A stretch of DNA of 6,961 nt from an uncultured Propionibacteriaceae bacterium (GCA_937859105.1 CALMAD010000065.1:1-6961), one strand, 5' to 3'. Counted from the stretch's first letter, positions 1 through 6,829 are shown. Notes: a model not told the origin generated them from the letters alone. Program-made: numbers and translations.

Positions 1-49
1 TCAACCAGCAGATACCCTGGATGGGCGTCTGCGTGAGAAAGATGATTCT

Positions 50-1903
50 GTGACAACTCTGCAAAGGCTCGACCGCGTCGTCATCCGCTTCGCCGGGGAT
101 TCCGGTGACGGAATGCAGTTGACGGGCGATCGGTTCACCTCCGACTCCGCCGCGGTCGGCAACGACTTCGCGACCCTCCCGAACTTCCCGGCCGAGATCC
201 GTGCCCCCCAGGGCACGATCGCCGGCGTCTCGAGCTTCCAGCTCCACTTCGCCGACGTCGACATCCACACGCCGGGCGACGTGCCCGACGTGCTCGTCGC
301 GATGAACCCGGCCGCGCTCAAGGCCAACCTCCGCGACCTGCGCCGCGGCGGCACGATCATCGCCGACACCAACGACTTCACCAAGCGCAACCTCACGAAG
401 GTGGGCTACGCGGCGAACCCGCTGGAGGACGGCAGCCTGGACGCCTACCAGGTCCACCCCCTCGACCTCACCGGCATGACCGTCGCGGCGGTCGCCGACT
501 TCGGGTTGGGCCGCAAGGAGGCGTCCCGCGCGAAGAACATGTTCGCGCTCGGCATGCTCACGTGGCTGTACTCGCGGCCGGTCGAGGGCACGTACGAGTT
601 CCTCGACGTGAAGTTCGCCAAGAAGCCGCAGATCAGGGACGCCAACAAGGCCGCCTTCAAGGCCGGCTACGACTTCGGCGAGACGACGGAGAGCTTCGCC
701 GTGCGCTTCGAGGTCGCGCCCGCGCCGCTGAAGGAGGGCCTGTACCGGCAGATCACCGGCAACAAGGCGCTCTCGCTGGGGTTGATGGCGGGGGCGGTCA
801 AGGCCGACCTGCCGCTGTTCCTGGGCGCGTACCCGATCACGCCGGCGTCCGACGTGCTGCACGAACTCAGCAAGGCGAAGGACCACGGGGTCATGACCTT
901 CCAGGCCGAAGACGAGATCGCGGCCGTCGGGGCCGCGCTCGGGGCGTCCTACGCGGGGCACCTGGGCGTGACGTCGACGTCCGGGCCGGGCATGGCCCTG
1001 AAGTCGGAGACCATCTCGCTCGCCGTGATGCTGGAGCAGCCGCTGGTGGTCTGCGACATCCAGCGCGCCGGCCCGTCGACGGGCATGCCGACGAAGACCG
1101 AGCAGGCCGACCTCTTCCAGTCGCTGTTCGGACGCCACGGCGAGGCGCCCCTGCCGGTGCTCGCCGCCCAGTCCCCCGGCGACTGCTTCTGGACGGCCCT
1201 GGAGGCCGTGCGCATCGCGTTGAAGTACCGGACGCCGGTCATCGTCCTCACCGACGGGTACCTCGCCAACGGCGCGGAGCCGTGGCCGGTGCCGGACCTG
1301 GAGAAGATCCCGGCGATCGACCCGCGCTTCGCGTCGAAGCCGAACGGCCCCGACGGCGCGTTCCTGCCGTACCTGCGCGACGCGAACCTGGCGCGCGCGA
1401 TCGCCGTGCCGGGCACGGCCGGGCTGGAGCACCGCATCGGCGGCATCGAGAAGGCCGACGGCACGGGCAACATCAGCTACGACCCGGCCAACCACGAGAA
1501 GATGGTCCGGCTGCGGCAGGCGAAGATCGATCAGATCGTCCGCGACGTGCCGGATCTCGTGGCCGACGACCCCGACGGCGACGCCGACGTGCTCGTGCTC
1601 GGCTGGGGCTCCACGTGGGGGCCGATCGCCGAGACGGCCCGCCGCGTCCGGGAGTCGGGCCGCAAGGTTGCGACGGCCCACCTGCGGCACATCGCGCCGC
1701 TGCCCGCGAACACCGGCGACGTCCTGCGCGCCTACCGGCGCGTCATCGTCCCGGAGATGAACCTCGGGCAACTCGCCTTCTACCTGCGCGGACGGTACCT
1801 CGTCGACGTGCACAGCTACTCCAAGGTCCGGGGCCTGCCGATCTCGCCGCGCGAGTTCGCCCCCGACCTCATCGACTTCATCGACGGAAAGGACGTGCGA
1901 TGA
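50..1903 (+). CDS. korA: 2-oxoacid:ferredoxin oxidoreductase subunit alpha (KorA, fused gamma-alpha)
   Basis: This is the large subunit of the enzyme that, with KorB, oxidatively decarboxylates a 2-oxoacid (2-oxoglutarate in the mycobacterial homologue) to its CoA ester and passes electrons to ferredoxin, in the cytosol. The 617 residues show the fused layout of actinobacterial KorA. A gamma-type domain spans about residues 8-205 and opens with RFAGDSGDGMQLTG. A POR N-terminal (alpha) domain spans about 240-440, with YPITPASD at 261-268 and TSTSGPGMALKSE at 308-320. A C-terminal domain spans about 510-610, with VPEMNLGQL at 568-576. There are no ferredoxin-like cysteine clusters, as expected. 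It overlaps korB by four bases (ATGA), so translation is probably coupled. The start is uncertain. GTG at 50 has only a weak SD-like GAGAAAG at 35-41, the frame stays open to the left edge without another ATG, GTG or TTG, and homologues carry an N-terminal extension, so the true start may be outside the window. 2-Oxoglutarate specificity is inferred from homology. Confidence 0.93.
   Translation: MTTLQRLDRVVIRFAGDSGDGMQLTGDRFTSDSAAVGNDFATLPNFPAEIRAPQGTIAGVSSFQLHFADVDIHTPGDVPDVLVAMNPAALKANLRDLRRGGTIIADTNDFTKRNLTKVGYAANPLEDGSLDAYQVHPLDLTGMTVAAVADFGLGRKEASRAKNMFALGMLTWLYSRPVEGTYEFLDVKFAKKPQIRDANKAAFKAGYDFGETTESFAVRFEVAPAPLKEGLYRQITGNKALSLGLMAGAVKADLPLFLGAYPITPASDVLHELSKAKDHGVMTFQAEDEIAAVGAALGASYAGHLGVTSTSGPGMALKSETISLAVMLEQPLVVCDIQRAGPSTGMPTKTEQADLFQSLFGRHGEAPLPVLAAQSPGDCFWTALEAVRIALKYRTPVIVLTDGYLANGAEPWPVPDLEKIPAIDPRFASKPNGPDGAFLPYLRDANLARAIAVPGTAGLEHRIGGIEKADGTGNISYDPANHEKMVRLRQAKIDQIVRDVPDLVADDPDGDADVLVLGWGSTWGPIAETARRVRESGRKVATAHLRHIAPLPANTGDVLRAYRRVIVPEMNLGQLAFYLRGRYLVDVHSYSKVRGLPISPREFAPDLIDFIDGKDVR
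1886..1894 (+). promoter_or_regulatory. korB ribosome binding site
   Basis: The SD-like sequence GGAAAGGAC lies in the last codons of korA, five bases before the ATG at 1900. It fixes the korB start against the much longer in-frame open stretch upstream. With the ATGA overlap at 1900-1903 it suggests that korB is translated by ribosomes finishing korA, keeping the two subunits near equal amounts. Confidence 0.75.
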
Positions 1904-2943
1904 CCACGACCACCGGCCTGTCCCAGGTCCCCCTCAGCATCGAACCGCTGAACCGCAAGGAGTTCGTCTCCAGCCAGGAGGTGCGCTGGTGCCCCGGCTG
2001 CGGCGACTACGCCGTGCTGTCCGCCTTCCAGGGCCTGATGCCCGACCTCGGCGTGAAGCGCGAGAACACCGTGATCGTCTCCGGCATCGGCTGCTCGTCG
2101 CGGTTCCCGTACTACCTCGACACGTACGGCATCCACTCGATCCACGGCCGCGCGCCCTCGATCGCGACGGGCATCGCGATGGCCCGGCCCGACCTGGCCG
2201 TGTGGGTCGTCACGGGCGACGGTGACGCGTTGTCGATCGGCGGCAACCACCTGATCCACGCGCTGCGCCGCAACGTGAACATCACGATCATGCTCTTCAA
2301 CAACCGCATCTACGGGCTCACGAAGGGCCAGTACTCGCCGACGTCCGAGTCGGGCAAGGTCACGAAGTCCACGCCCGCCGGCTCGCTGGACTACCCGTTC
2401 AACCCCGTCGCGCTCGCGCTCGGCGCCGAGGCGACGTTCGTCGCGCGCACGATCGACTCCGACCGCAAGCACCTCACCCAGGTGCTCCGGCGGGCCGTTT
2501 CGCACCGCGGGGCGTCCCTGGTGGAGATCTACCAGAACTGCCCGATCTTCAACGACGGCGCCTACGACGGCCTCAAGGAGGCCGGGTCGCCGCGCGTGAT
2601 CCCGCTCACCGACGGCGAGCCGATCGTCTTCGGGGCGAACCGCGAGCTCGGAATCGTCCGCGATTCGAAATCGGGGTCTCTCGAGGTTGCCACAGTTGCC
2701 ACGGTCGACGAGGCCGAGATCCTGCGGCACGATTCGCACAACCCGGACGCCGCGCAGGCTTTCGCGCTCGCACGTATGACCGATTCGCAGCAGCTCTCCC
2801 TGTCTCCCATTGGGGTATTCAGGGATGTCGAGCGTCCGGTGTACGACGACGCCGCCCGCTCGCAGGTGACCATGCCGGACCGCGCTAATCGAATAGTGAA
2901 AATGCAGCATTTGATTGAAGGTTCGGACACGTGGACGGTCTAG
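1900..2943 (+). CDS. korB: 2-oxoacid:ferredoxin oxidoreductase subunit beta (KorB, TPP and 4Fe-4S subunit)
   Basis: This is the catalytic subunit, which binds thiamine pyrophosphate and one [4Fe-4S] cluster; 347 residues, a normal length for actinobacterial KorB. Four cysteines fit the cluster ligands of this family: C31 and C34 in CPGCGD, C65 in GIGCSSR and C214 in NCPIFND. The TPP signature runs from GDGDALSIGGNH (G106-D107-G108) to the paired asparagines N134-N135. The C-terminal region (about 231-347), ending in SDTWTV, resembles other actinobacterial KorB proteins, so the gene is complete. It starts on the ATG overlapping the korA stop, with a good SD. No ferredoxin or delta-subunit gene lies next to it, so the electron acceptor must be encoded elsewhere. 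Codon choice shifts over roughly the last 100 codons: ATA, AAA, AAT, CAT, TTG, ATT and GAA appear, unlike the GC-ending codons before them, although the protein ending is conserved. Confidence 0.95.
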   Translation: MTTTTGLSQVPLSIEPLNRKEFVSSQEVRWCPGCGDYAVLSAFQGLMPDLGVKRENTVIVSGIGCSSRFPYYLDTYGIHSIHGRAPSIATGIAMARPDLAVWVVTGDGDALSIGGNHLIHALRRNVNITIMLFNNRIYGLTKGQYSPTSESGKVTKSTPAGSLDYPFNPVALALGAEATFVARTIDSDRKHLTQVLRRAVSHRGASLVEIYQNCPIFNDGAYDGLKEAGSPRVIPLTDGEPIVFGANRELGIVRDSKSGSLEVATVATVDEAEILRHDSHNPDAAQAFALARMTDSQQLSLSPIGVFRDVERPVYDDAARSQVTMPDRANRIVKMQHLIEGSDTWTV

Positions 2944-2968
2944 TTCGCCACGTATTACCGTAACGGGG
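2932..2968 (+). promoter_or_regulatory. Putative promoter giving a leaderless transcript
   Basis: A -35-like TGGACG (2932-2937; four of six matches to TTGACA) and a -10-like TACCGT (2956-2961; TAnnnT type) are separated by 18 bases. Transcription would be expected to start about seven bases after the -10, at or next to G2968, which is the first base of the downstream GTG codon. No SD-like sequence lies at a usable distance from that codon. This fits the leaderless mRNAs common in actinobacteria. It is a motif-based inference; readthrough from korAB is also likely. Confidence 0.42.
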
Positions 2969-3306
2969 TGTCCTCAACTCCCCCCGAGGCGGGCCTGAAG
3001 GCCCGTCTGTCCCATGCGCTGGCGGACGCCAAGCAACGCCGCGACCTCACGTCGGTCGCGGGGCTGCGGGCGGCGTTCGTCGCGCTGGACGAAGCAGAAA
3101 CCATCCAACTCCCCGGCGAGGCCGGTTCCATCCTCGCCATGGGGCTCGCCCCGTCCCACATCCCCTTGGGCGAGCACGGCGTCCGGCGGCTGCTCATGCG
3201 GCTGCGCGACGAGCGCGAGCAGGCGGCGTCCCAGGCCGACCCGGTGCGTGCCCGGCGCCTGCGTGGGGAGGCGGCCGCCCTCTCCGACGTGCTCACGGAA
3301 GCCTGA
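2968..3306 (+). CDS. GatB/YqeY-like small protein
   Basis: A 112-residue soluble, mostly helical protein of uncertain function. The segment from residue 9, LKARLSHALADAKQRRD followed by LTSVAGLRAAFVALDEAE, has the look of the N-terminal YqeY helices, in which a basic helix is followed by LR-aa-aI-naE. The C-terminal part, LGEHGVRRLLMRLRDEREQA followed by ARRLRGEAAALSDVL, resembles the second half of short actinobacterial YqeY-like proteins. YqeY proteins are related to the tail domain of the GatB amidotransferase subunit and usually have about 150 residues; this one is short and divergent, and no catalytic role is established. The GTG start is chosen because the conserved region begins only nine residues later and the next internal start would remove it. 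It lies 24 bases after korB in the same direction, so it may be partly co-transcribed, but it also has its own promoter-like site. There are no signal or membrane segments. The coding call is firm; the family assignment is by eye. Confidence 0.62.
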   Translation: MSSTPPEAGLKARLSHALADAKQRRDLTSVAGLRAAFVALDEAETIQLPGEAGSILAMGLAPSHIPLGEHGVRRLLMRLRDEREQAASQADPVRARRLRGEAAALSDVLTEA

Positions 3307-3329
3307 CCACGGCGCACCCGACGCGGCTA

Positions 3330-3366
3330 GTGACGCTCTTCACCTTGTCAGACTAAAGTGGGCGTG
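3330..3366 (+). promoter_or_regulatory. Putative SigA-type promoter of the YihY-family gene
   Basis: The 98 bases between the YqeY-like gene and the next ATG contain GTGACG (3330-3335; four of six matches to the -35 consensus), an 18-base spacer and TAAAGT (3354-3359; TAnnnT, four of six matches to TATAAT). Transcription would begin near 3366, giving a leader of about 40 bases. TAAAGT is locally AT-rich in a very GC-rich setting. Inferred from motif match only. Confidence 0.45.
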
Positions 3367-3386
3367 ACCTTTCCCCCGAGCGCCGC

Positions 3387-3394
3387 GGAAGGAG
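3387..3394 (+). promoter_or_regulatory. Ribosome binding site of the YihY-family gene
   Basis: GGAAGGAG is a strong SD match ending ten bases before the ATG at 3405. It supports that start over the alternative open frames that begin at 3358. Confidence 0.7.
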
Positions 3395-3404
3395 CGCCAC
3401 CCTC

Positions 3405-4487
3405 ATGGCCCATACGCCCAGCGAGCCTCATCCCGAGGATTCCCGGAAACCCGATTCGCCGACCGAACTCACCAAGCCCAGTTGGAAGTACGTGCTGCGG
3501 TCGACGATCCGTGAGGTCGGCGACGACGGTCTCACCGACCTCGCGGCCGGCCTCACCTACTACACCGTGCTGTCGATCTTCCCGGGCCTCATCGCCCTGG
3601 TGTCGATCCTGAGCCTGTTCGGGCAGAGCGCGGACGCCGTGACCGGCATCCTCGACCAGGTCGCCACCGTCGTGCCGGCCAGCACGATGGACACGATCCG
3701 TCCGGTGCTGGAGGGGCTGCTCACCGCGCCCGCCCCCGGGCTCGGCCTGATCATCGGCATCCTGACCGCGCTGTGGTCGGCGTCCAACTACGTGAAGGCG
3801 TTCGGGCGGGCCATGAACGTGGTCTACGAGGTGCCGGAGGGGCGCGGCCCGGTGAAGCTCAACCTCGGCATGTACGGCCTCACCGCGGCCATCCTCGTGC
3901 TGCTGGCGCTCTCCCTGGTGCTGCTCGCGGCGTCCGGCCCGATCCTGCAGGCCGTGGGCGACCTCATGGGTCTCGGCGAGGTGTTCCTCACCGTGTTCAG
4001 CATCGTGAAGTGGCCGATCCTGCTCGTGGTCGCCATCGTGATCGTGGCGTTGCTGTACTACTTCACGCCGAACGTACGGCAGCCGAAGATGCGCTGGATC
4101 AGCCCGGGCGCCATCATCGCGATCGTGCTCGGCGGCCTCGCCGGCGTCGCGTTCGCGCTCTACGCGGGCAACTTCGGCAGCTACAACCGCACCTACGGGA
4201 CGCTGGCCGGCGTCATCATCTTCCTGTTCCTGATCTGGATTCTGAACCTCGCCCTGCTCTTCGGCGCCGAATTCGACGCCGAAATGGAGCGCGCGCGGCA
4301 GTTGCAGGGCGGAGTCGCCGCGGAGGAGGACATTCAGCTCCCGCCGCGCGACACGAAGGCGAGCGACAAGAAGGAGCAAAAGCTCCGCAAGGACGTGGCG
4401 GAGGGCCGCCGCATCCGCATCGAGGCCGCCCGCAACCAGAAGGGGTCCCGGCAGGCGCCGATCGACCACTATCCGAACCGGGGGTGA
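3405..4487 (+). CDS. YihY/virulence factor BrkB family membrane protein
   Basis: A 360-residue inner-membrane protein. Six hydrophobic segments can be read, at about residues 50-72, 112-135, 156-178, 196-220, 232-254 and 262-288. The first carries the family signature AAGLTYYTVLSIFPGLIAL. The last two are linked by FGSYNRTYGTLAGVIIFL and end in LNLALLFGAEFDAE, the most conserved part of the family. The N-terminus is polar and Pro-rich; the tail (about 300-360) is long and charged, with many Lys and Arg, and probably cytosolic. The family was once annotated as ribonuclease BN, an assignment not supported for YihY itself; its biochemical role is unknown, with proposals of envelope or transport functions. 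The ATG has a strong SD and a plausible promoter. The next gene, an M13 peptidase, begins 31 bases after the stop on the same strand and is probably co-transcribed, but a shared function is not evident. Confidence 0.93.
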   Translation: MAHTPSEPHPEDSRKPDSPTELTKPSWKYVLRSTIREVGDDGLTDLAAGLTYYTVLSIFPGLIALVSILSLFGQSADAVTGILDQVATVVPASTMDTIRPVLEGLLTAPAPGLGLIIGILTALWSASNYVKAFGRAMNVVYEVPEGRGPVKLNLGMYGLTAAILVLLALSLVLLAASGPILQAVGDLMGLGEVFLTVFSIVKWPILLVVAIVIVALLYYFTPNVRQPKMRWISPGAIIAIVLGGLAGVAFALYAGNFGSYNRTYGTLAGVIIFLFLIWILNLALLFGAEFDAEMERARQLQGGVAAEEDIQLPPRDTKASDKKEQKLRKDVAEGRRIRIEAARNQKGSRQAPIDHYPNRG

Positions 4488-4505
4488 ACGGCGCGTGACG
4501 AAGGC

Positions 4506-4509
4506 AGGA
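4506..4509 (+). promoter_or_regulatory. Probable ribosome binding site of the M13 peptidase
   Basis: AGGA lies nine bases before the ATG at 4519, within AAGGCAGGATAGGGG; the nearby AGGGG (4511-4515) is closer than usual. This is a moderate SD that nevertheless supports ATG 4519, which places the conserved DDLYVHVNGRWL motif near residue 13 as in homologues. Confidence 0.45.
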
Positions 4510-4518
4510 TAGGGGTCG

Positions 4519-6405
4519 ATGAAATTCGACACTGACCCCAGCGTCCGTCCGGCCGATGACCTGTACGTCCACGTCAACGGCCGCTGGCTCGCCACCACTG
4601 ACATCCCTGCCGACAAGGGGCGCTACGGCGCCTTCCACCTGTTGCGCGACGCCTCCGAGGTGGCGGTCCGGGAGGTGATCACCGACACGGCGGCGTCCCA
4701 GCCCCGGCCGGGCAGCGACGCGGCACGCATCGCGGACCTCTACGCGTCCTTCATGGACGCCGAGGGCGTCGAGGCGTCCGGGCTCGACTGGCTGGGGCTG
4801 GAGCGCGTCGACGGGATCCACTCGGTGGACGACCTCGTCGCCCACCTCGGCTGGTGCCTGCGCTCCGGCGTCACGAGCATGTTCGGGGCCGGCGTCGACT
4901 CCGACCCGTCCTCACCCGACACGTACCGCCTGTTCCTCGCGCAGGACGGCATCGGGCTCCCCGACAAGGAGTACTACCGGCTGGAGCGCTACGCGGGCGT
5001 CCGGGAGGCGTACCGCGCGCTCGTCGCGCGGCTGCTCGAGTTGAGCGGCGCCGACCCGGCGGCCGCGGCGTCCGTCGTCGAACTGGAGACCCGCATCGCC
5101 GCACTGCACTGGGACAAGGTGCGCTGCCGCGACTTCGTCGCCACGTTCAACCTCACCGACGCCGCCGACCTGCCCGCCCCCTGGGGCGACGTGCTCTGCG
5201 CCGCCGGCGCGGGCGACCTGCGGGCGCTGGTGGTCTGCCAGCCGTCGTTCTTCGCGGAGGCGTCCGGGCTGCTGAGCGACGTCGACCTGACCACGTGGCG
5301 TGCCTGGGCACGCTTCCACCTCGTGAAGGATCGGGCGTTCGCCCTCCCCGCCGACGTGTACCGCGCGTGGTTCGACTTCTACTCGACGACGCTGCAGGGC
5401 ATCCCCGAGCAGCGGGAGCGCTGGAAGCGGGGCGTGTCGGTCGTCGAGCGGTACCTGGGCGAGGCCGTCGGGCAGCTGTACGTCGAGCGGCACTTCGGCC
5501 CCGAGGCCAAGGAGCGCATGGACGCCCTCGTCGCGAACCTGCTGGCGGCCTACGGCGAGTCGATCCGGTCGCTGGAGTGGATGGGCGACGAAACCCGCGC
5601 CGAGGCGCTCGCGAAGCTCGCCACGTTCGGGACGAAGATCGGCTACCCCGACCGCTGGAAGGACTACTCGGCGCTTACGATCGGGAGCCACGACCTGCTG
5701 GGCAACGTGCAGCGCGCGGAGGAGTTCTCGTTCGACACCGAGGTCGAGAAGGCGTCCGGGCCGGTGCGGCGCTGGGAGTGGCTCATGACCCCCCAGACCG
5801 TGAACGCCTACTACCACCCGCTGCGCAACGAGATCGTGTTCCCGGCCGCGATCCTGCAGCCACCGTTCTTCGATCCGGACGCCTCCGACGCCGAGAACTA
5901 CGGCGCGATCGGCGCCGTGATCGGGCACGAGATCGGGCACGGGTTCGACGACCAGGGGTCCACCTGCGACGGCGACGGACGCCTCCGCGACTGGTGGACG
6001 CCCGACGACCACGCCGCCTTCAAGCGCCTCACCGGACGCCTCGTCGCCCAGTACGACGCGCTCGCGCCCGCGCAGCTGCCGGACGTCCACGTGAACGGCT
6101 CCCTGACCCTCGGCGAGAACATCGGCGACCTGGGCGGCCTCTCGATCGCCTACCGCGCCTGGCAGCTCGCCGGCGGCGGCACGGACGACGAGCGGCGCCT
6201 GTTCTTCCTGTCCTGGGCGCGCATCTGGGGCGAGAAGGTGCGCGACGCCGCGCTTGCCGAACAGATCGCGACCGACCCGCACTCCCCCACGGTGTTCCGC
6301 TGCAACCAGGTCGTCCGGAACGTCGACGCGTTCTACGACGCCTTCAGCGTCCGTCCGGGAGACGGGCTGTGGCTCGATCCCGGCGACCGCGTCAGCATTT
6401 GGTGA
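4519..6405 (+). CDS. M13 family zinc metallopeptidase (neprilysin/PepO/Zmp1-like)
   Basis: A 628-residue zinc endopeptidase of the neprilysin family, which cuts oligopeptides. The N-terminal M13 domain begins with DDLYVHVNGRWL and runs to about residue 380; the catalytic M13 domain fills the rest. Zinc ligands are H470 and H474 of HEIGH, with catalytic E471, and E533 of the ENIGDLGG motif, with D537. E471 to E533 is 62 residues, as between E584 and E646 of human neprilysin. H588 and R594 match neprilysin H711 and R717, which stabilise the transition state and bind the substrate carboxylate. NAYYHP (429-434) is the substrate-backbone motif, and the protein ends in the family-typical Trp. There is no signal peptide or membrane anchor, so it is predicted cytosolic or exported by a non-classical route. 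Length and layout resemble M. tuberculosis Zmp1, a virulence factor there; no such role can be inferred here. The gene is complete, and it is probably co-transcribed with the YihY-family gene 31 bases upstream. Confidence 0.95.
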   Translation: MKFDTDPSVRPADDLYVHVNGRWLATTDIPADKGRYGAFHLLRDASEVAVREVITDTAASQPRPGSDAARIADLYASFMDAEGVEASGLDWLGLERVDGIHSVDDLVAHLGWCLRSGVTSMFGAGVDSDPSSPDTYRLFLAQDGIGLPDKEYYRLERYAGVREAYRALVARLLELSGADPAAAASVVELETRIAALHWDKVRCRDFVATFNLTDAADLPAPWGDVLCAAGAGDLRALVVCQPSFFAEASGLLSDVDLTTWRAWARFHLVKDRAFALPADVYRAWFDFYSTTLQGIPEQRERWKRGVSVVERYLGEAVGQLYVERHFGPEAKERMDALVANLLAAYGESIRSLEWMGDETRAEALAKLATFGTKIGYPDRWKDYSALTIGSHDLLGNVQRAEEFSFDTEVEKASGPVRRWEWLMTPQTVNAYYHPLRNEIVFPAAILQPPFFDPDASDAENYGAIGAVIGHEIGHGFDDQGSTCDGDGRLRDWWTPDDHAAFKRLTGRLVAQYDALAPAQLPDVHVNGSLTLGENIGDLGGLSIAYRAWQLAGGGTDDERRLFFLSWARIWGEKVRDAALAEQIATDPHSPTVFRCNQVVRNVDAFYDAFSVRPGDGLWLDPGDRVSIW

Positions 6406-6424
6406 GCGGGCTAGCCTGACGGGA
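6389..6424 (+). promoter_or_regulatory. Putative promoter of the cupin gene
   Basis: A -10-like TAGCCT (6412-6417, TAnnnT type common in actinomycetes) lies just after the peptidase stop. The only candidate -35 is GCGTCA (6389-6394), a weak match with a 17-base spacer. Transcription would start near 6424, leaving a leader of about 60 bases. The -10 overlaps a perfect 8-base palindrome, GGCTAGCC (6409-6416), which could be chance or an operator half. Motif inference only. Confidence 0.33.
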
Positions 6425-6437
6425 CGGGCGCGGCCCG
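6425..6437 (+). other. Small GC-rich inverted repeat in the cupin leader
   Basis: CGGGC and GCCCG arms are separated by GCG, a 5-bp stem with a 3-base loop near the predicted 5' end of the cupin transcript. It could be a weak terminator remnant for the peptidase gene or a 5'-end stabilising hairpin. It has no T tract. In a genome this GC-rich such a short repeat may be chance. Confidence 0.25.
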
Positions 6438-6451
6438 CACGGTGGCGAGGA

Positions 6452-6467
6452 GGACGCGGCGGCGTCC
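6452..6467 (+). promoter_or_regulatory. Leader hairpin just upstream of the cupin ribosome binding site
   Basis: GGACGC (6452-6457) and GCGTCC (6462-6467) form a perfect 6-bp stem with loop GGCG, ending three bases before the SD of the cupin gene. The 5' arm also buries part of a second, perfect SD core, AGGAGG (6448-6453), which has no start codon at a usable distance. The structure could leave the real SD exposed or modulate ribosome loading. The same six-base arms recur in the hairpin after the gene. Confidence 0.4.
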
Positions 6468-6470
6468 GCA

Positions 6471-6478
6471 GAAGGAGA
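6471..6478 (+). promoter_or_regulatory. Cupin gene ribosome binding site
   Basis: GAAGGAGA lies six bases before the ATG at 6485, a strong SD at ideal spacing. It decides the start: the frame is open back to 6254, inside the peptidase gene, but that extension lacks cupin sequence and is low-complexity and Arg/Gly-rich. Confidence 0.8.
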
Positions 6479-6484
6479 GACGCA

Positions 6485-6829
6485 ATGGCTCAGAAGATGT
6501 CCACGGTTGAGGATTCCTCGGCGGCCCTCGGGCTGCTCGACGCGCTGCCGGTGCAGCAGGAGGCGACGACGTCGCGCGTGATCGTGAACAACCCGCTGCT
6601 GCGGGTCGTGTACTTCTCGTTCGACGCCGGCGAGTTGCTCACCGAGCACAGCTCGCCGCGGGCGGTGGTCGTGCAGGTGCTGACCGGTCAGCTTCGGTTC
6701 ACGCTCGAGGGCGTCGAGCACACGATGAAGCCCGGCGATGTGCTCTACATGGCGCCCGGGGCGCGGCACTCGCTCATCGCCGACGAGCCCACGCACATGA
6801 GCCTCGTGATGGTCGATCCGGACGCCTGA
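6485..6829 (+). CDS. Small single-domain cupin protein
   Basis: A 114-residue protein consisting of one cupin beta-barrel, probably cytosolic. The first cupin motif is read in FDAGELLTEHSSPRAVVVQV, continuing LTGQLRF (about residues 47-73), and the second in KPGDVLYMAPGARHSL (82-97). The pattern AG-x-L-x-EH-x-SP-x-A, then VLTG, then GD-x-L-x-x-P-x-x-x-RHSL resembles short bacterial cupins of unknown function. H55 and H95 are candidate metal ligands; the usual second histidine of the first motif (HxH) is replaced by serine at 57, so metal binding may be altered or absent. The polar N-terminus (1-30) precedes the barrel and has no signal peptide. It has its own leader with a promoter-like site, a hairpin and a strong SD, so it is probably transcribed separately from the peptidase upstream. 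A sensor, small-molecule binder or enzyme are all possible; the sequence does not choose between them. Confidence 0.86.
   Translation: MAQKMSTVEDSSAALGLLDALPVQQEATTSRVIVNNPLLRVVYFSFDAGELLTEHSSPRAVVVQVLTGQLRFTLEGVEHTMKPGDVLYMAPGARHSLIADEPTHMSLVMVDPDA

Noticed and set aside
562..1899. Upstream in-frame extension of korB, open for over 1.3 kb
   Set aside because: It is Arg/Gly/Ala-rich sequence lying entirely inside korA in another frame. The korB protein begins normally at ATG 1900 with a good SD, so the extension is a GC-driven open frame.
3378..3398. Direct repeat GAGCGCC (3378-3384 and 3392-3398) in the YihY leader
   Set aside because: Only seven bases, GC-rich, and the second copy overlaps the SD; no palindromic operator structure.
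3348..6282. Long minus-strand open frames opposite the YihY-family and M13 genes (3348-4616 and 4912-6282)
   Set aside because: They mirror the high GC3 of the plus-strand genes, have biased His/Arg/Val/Gly-rich composition and no recognisable domains; both opposing genes are firmly identified.
6254..6484. Extended start for the cupin protein inside the peptidase gene
   Set aside because: The 77 extra residues are low-complexity and not cupin-like, whereas ATG 6485 has a strong SD at six bases.
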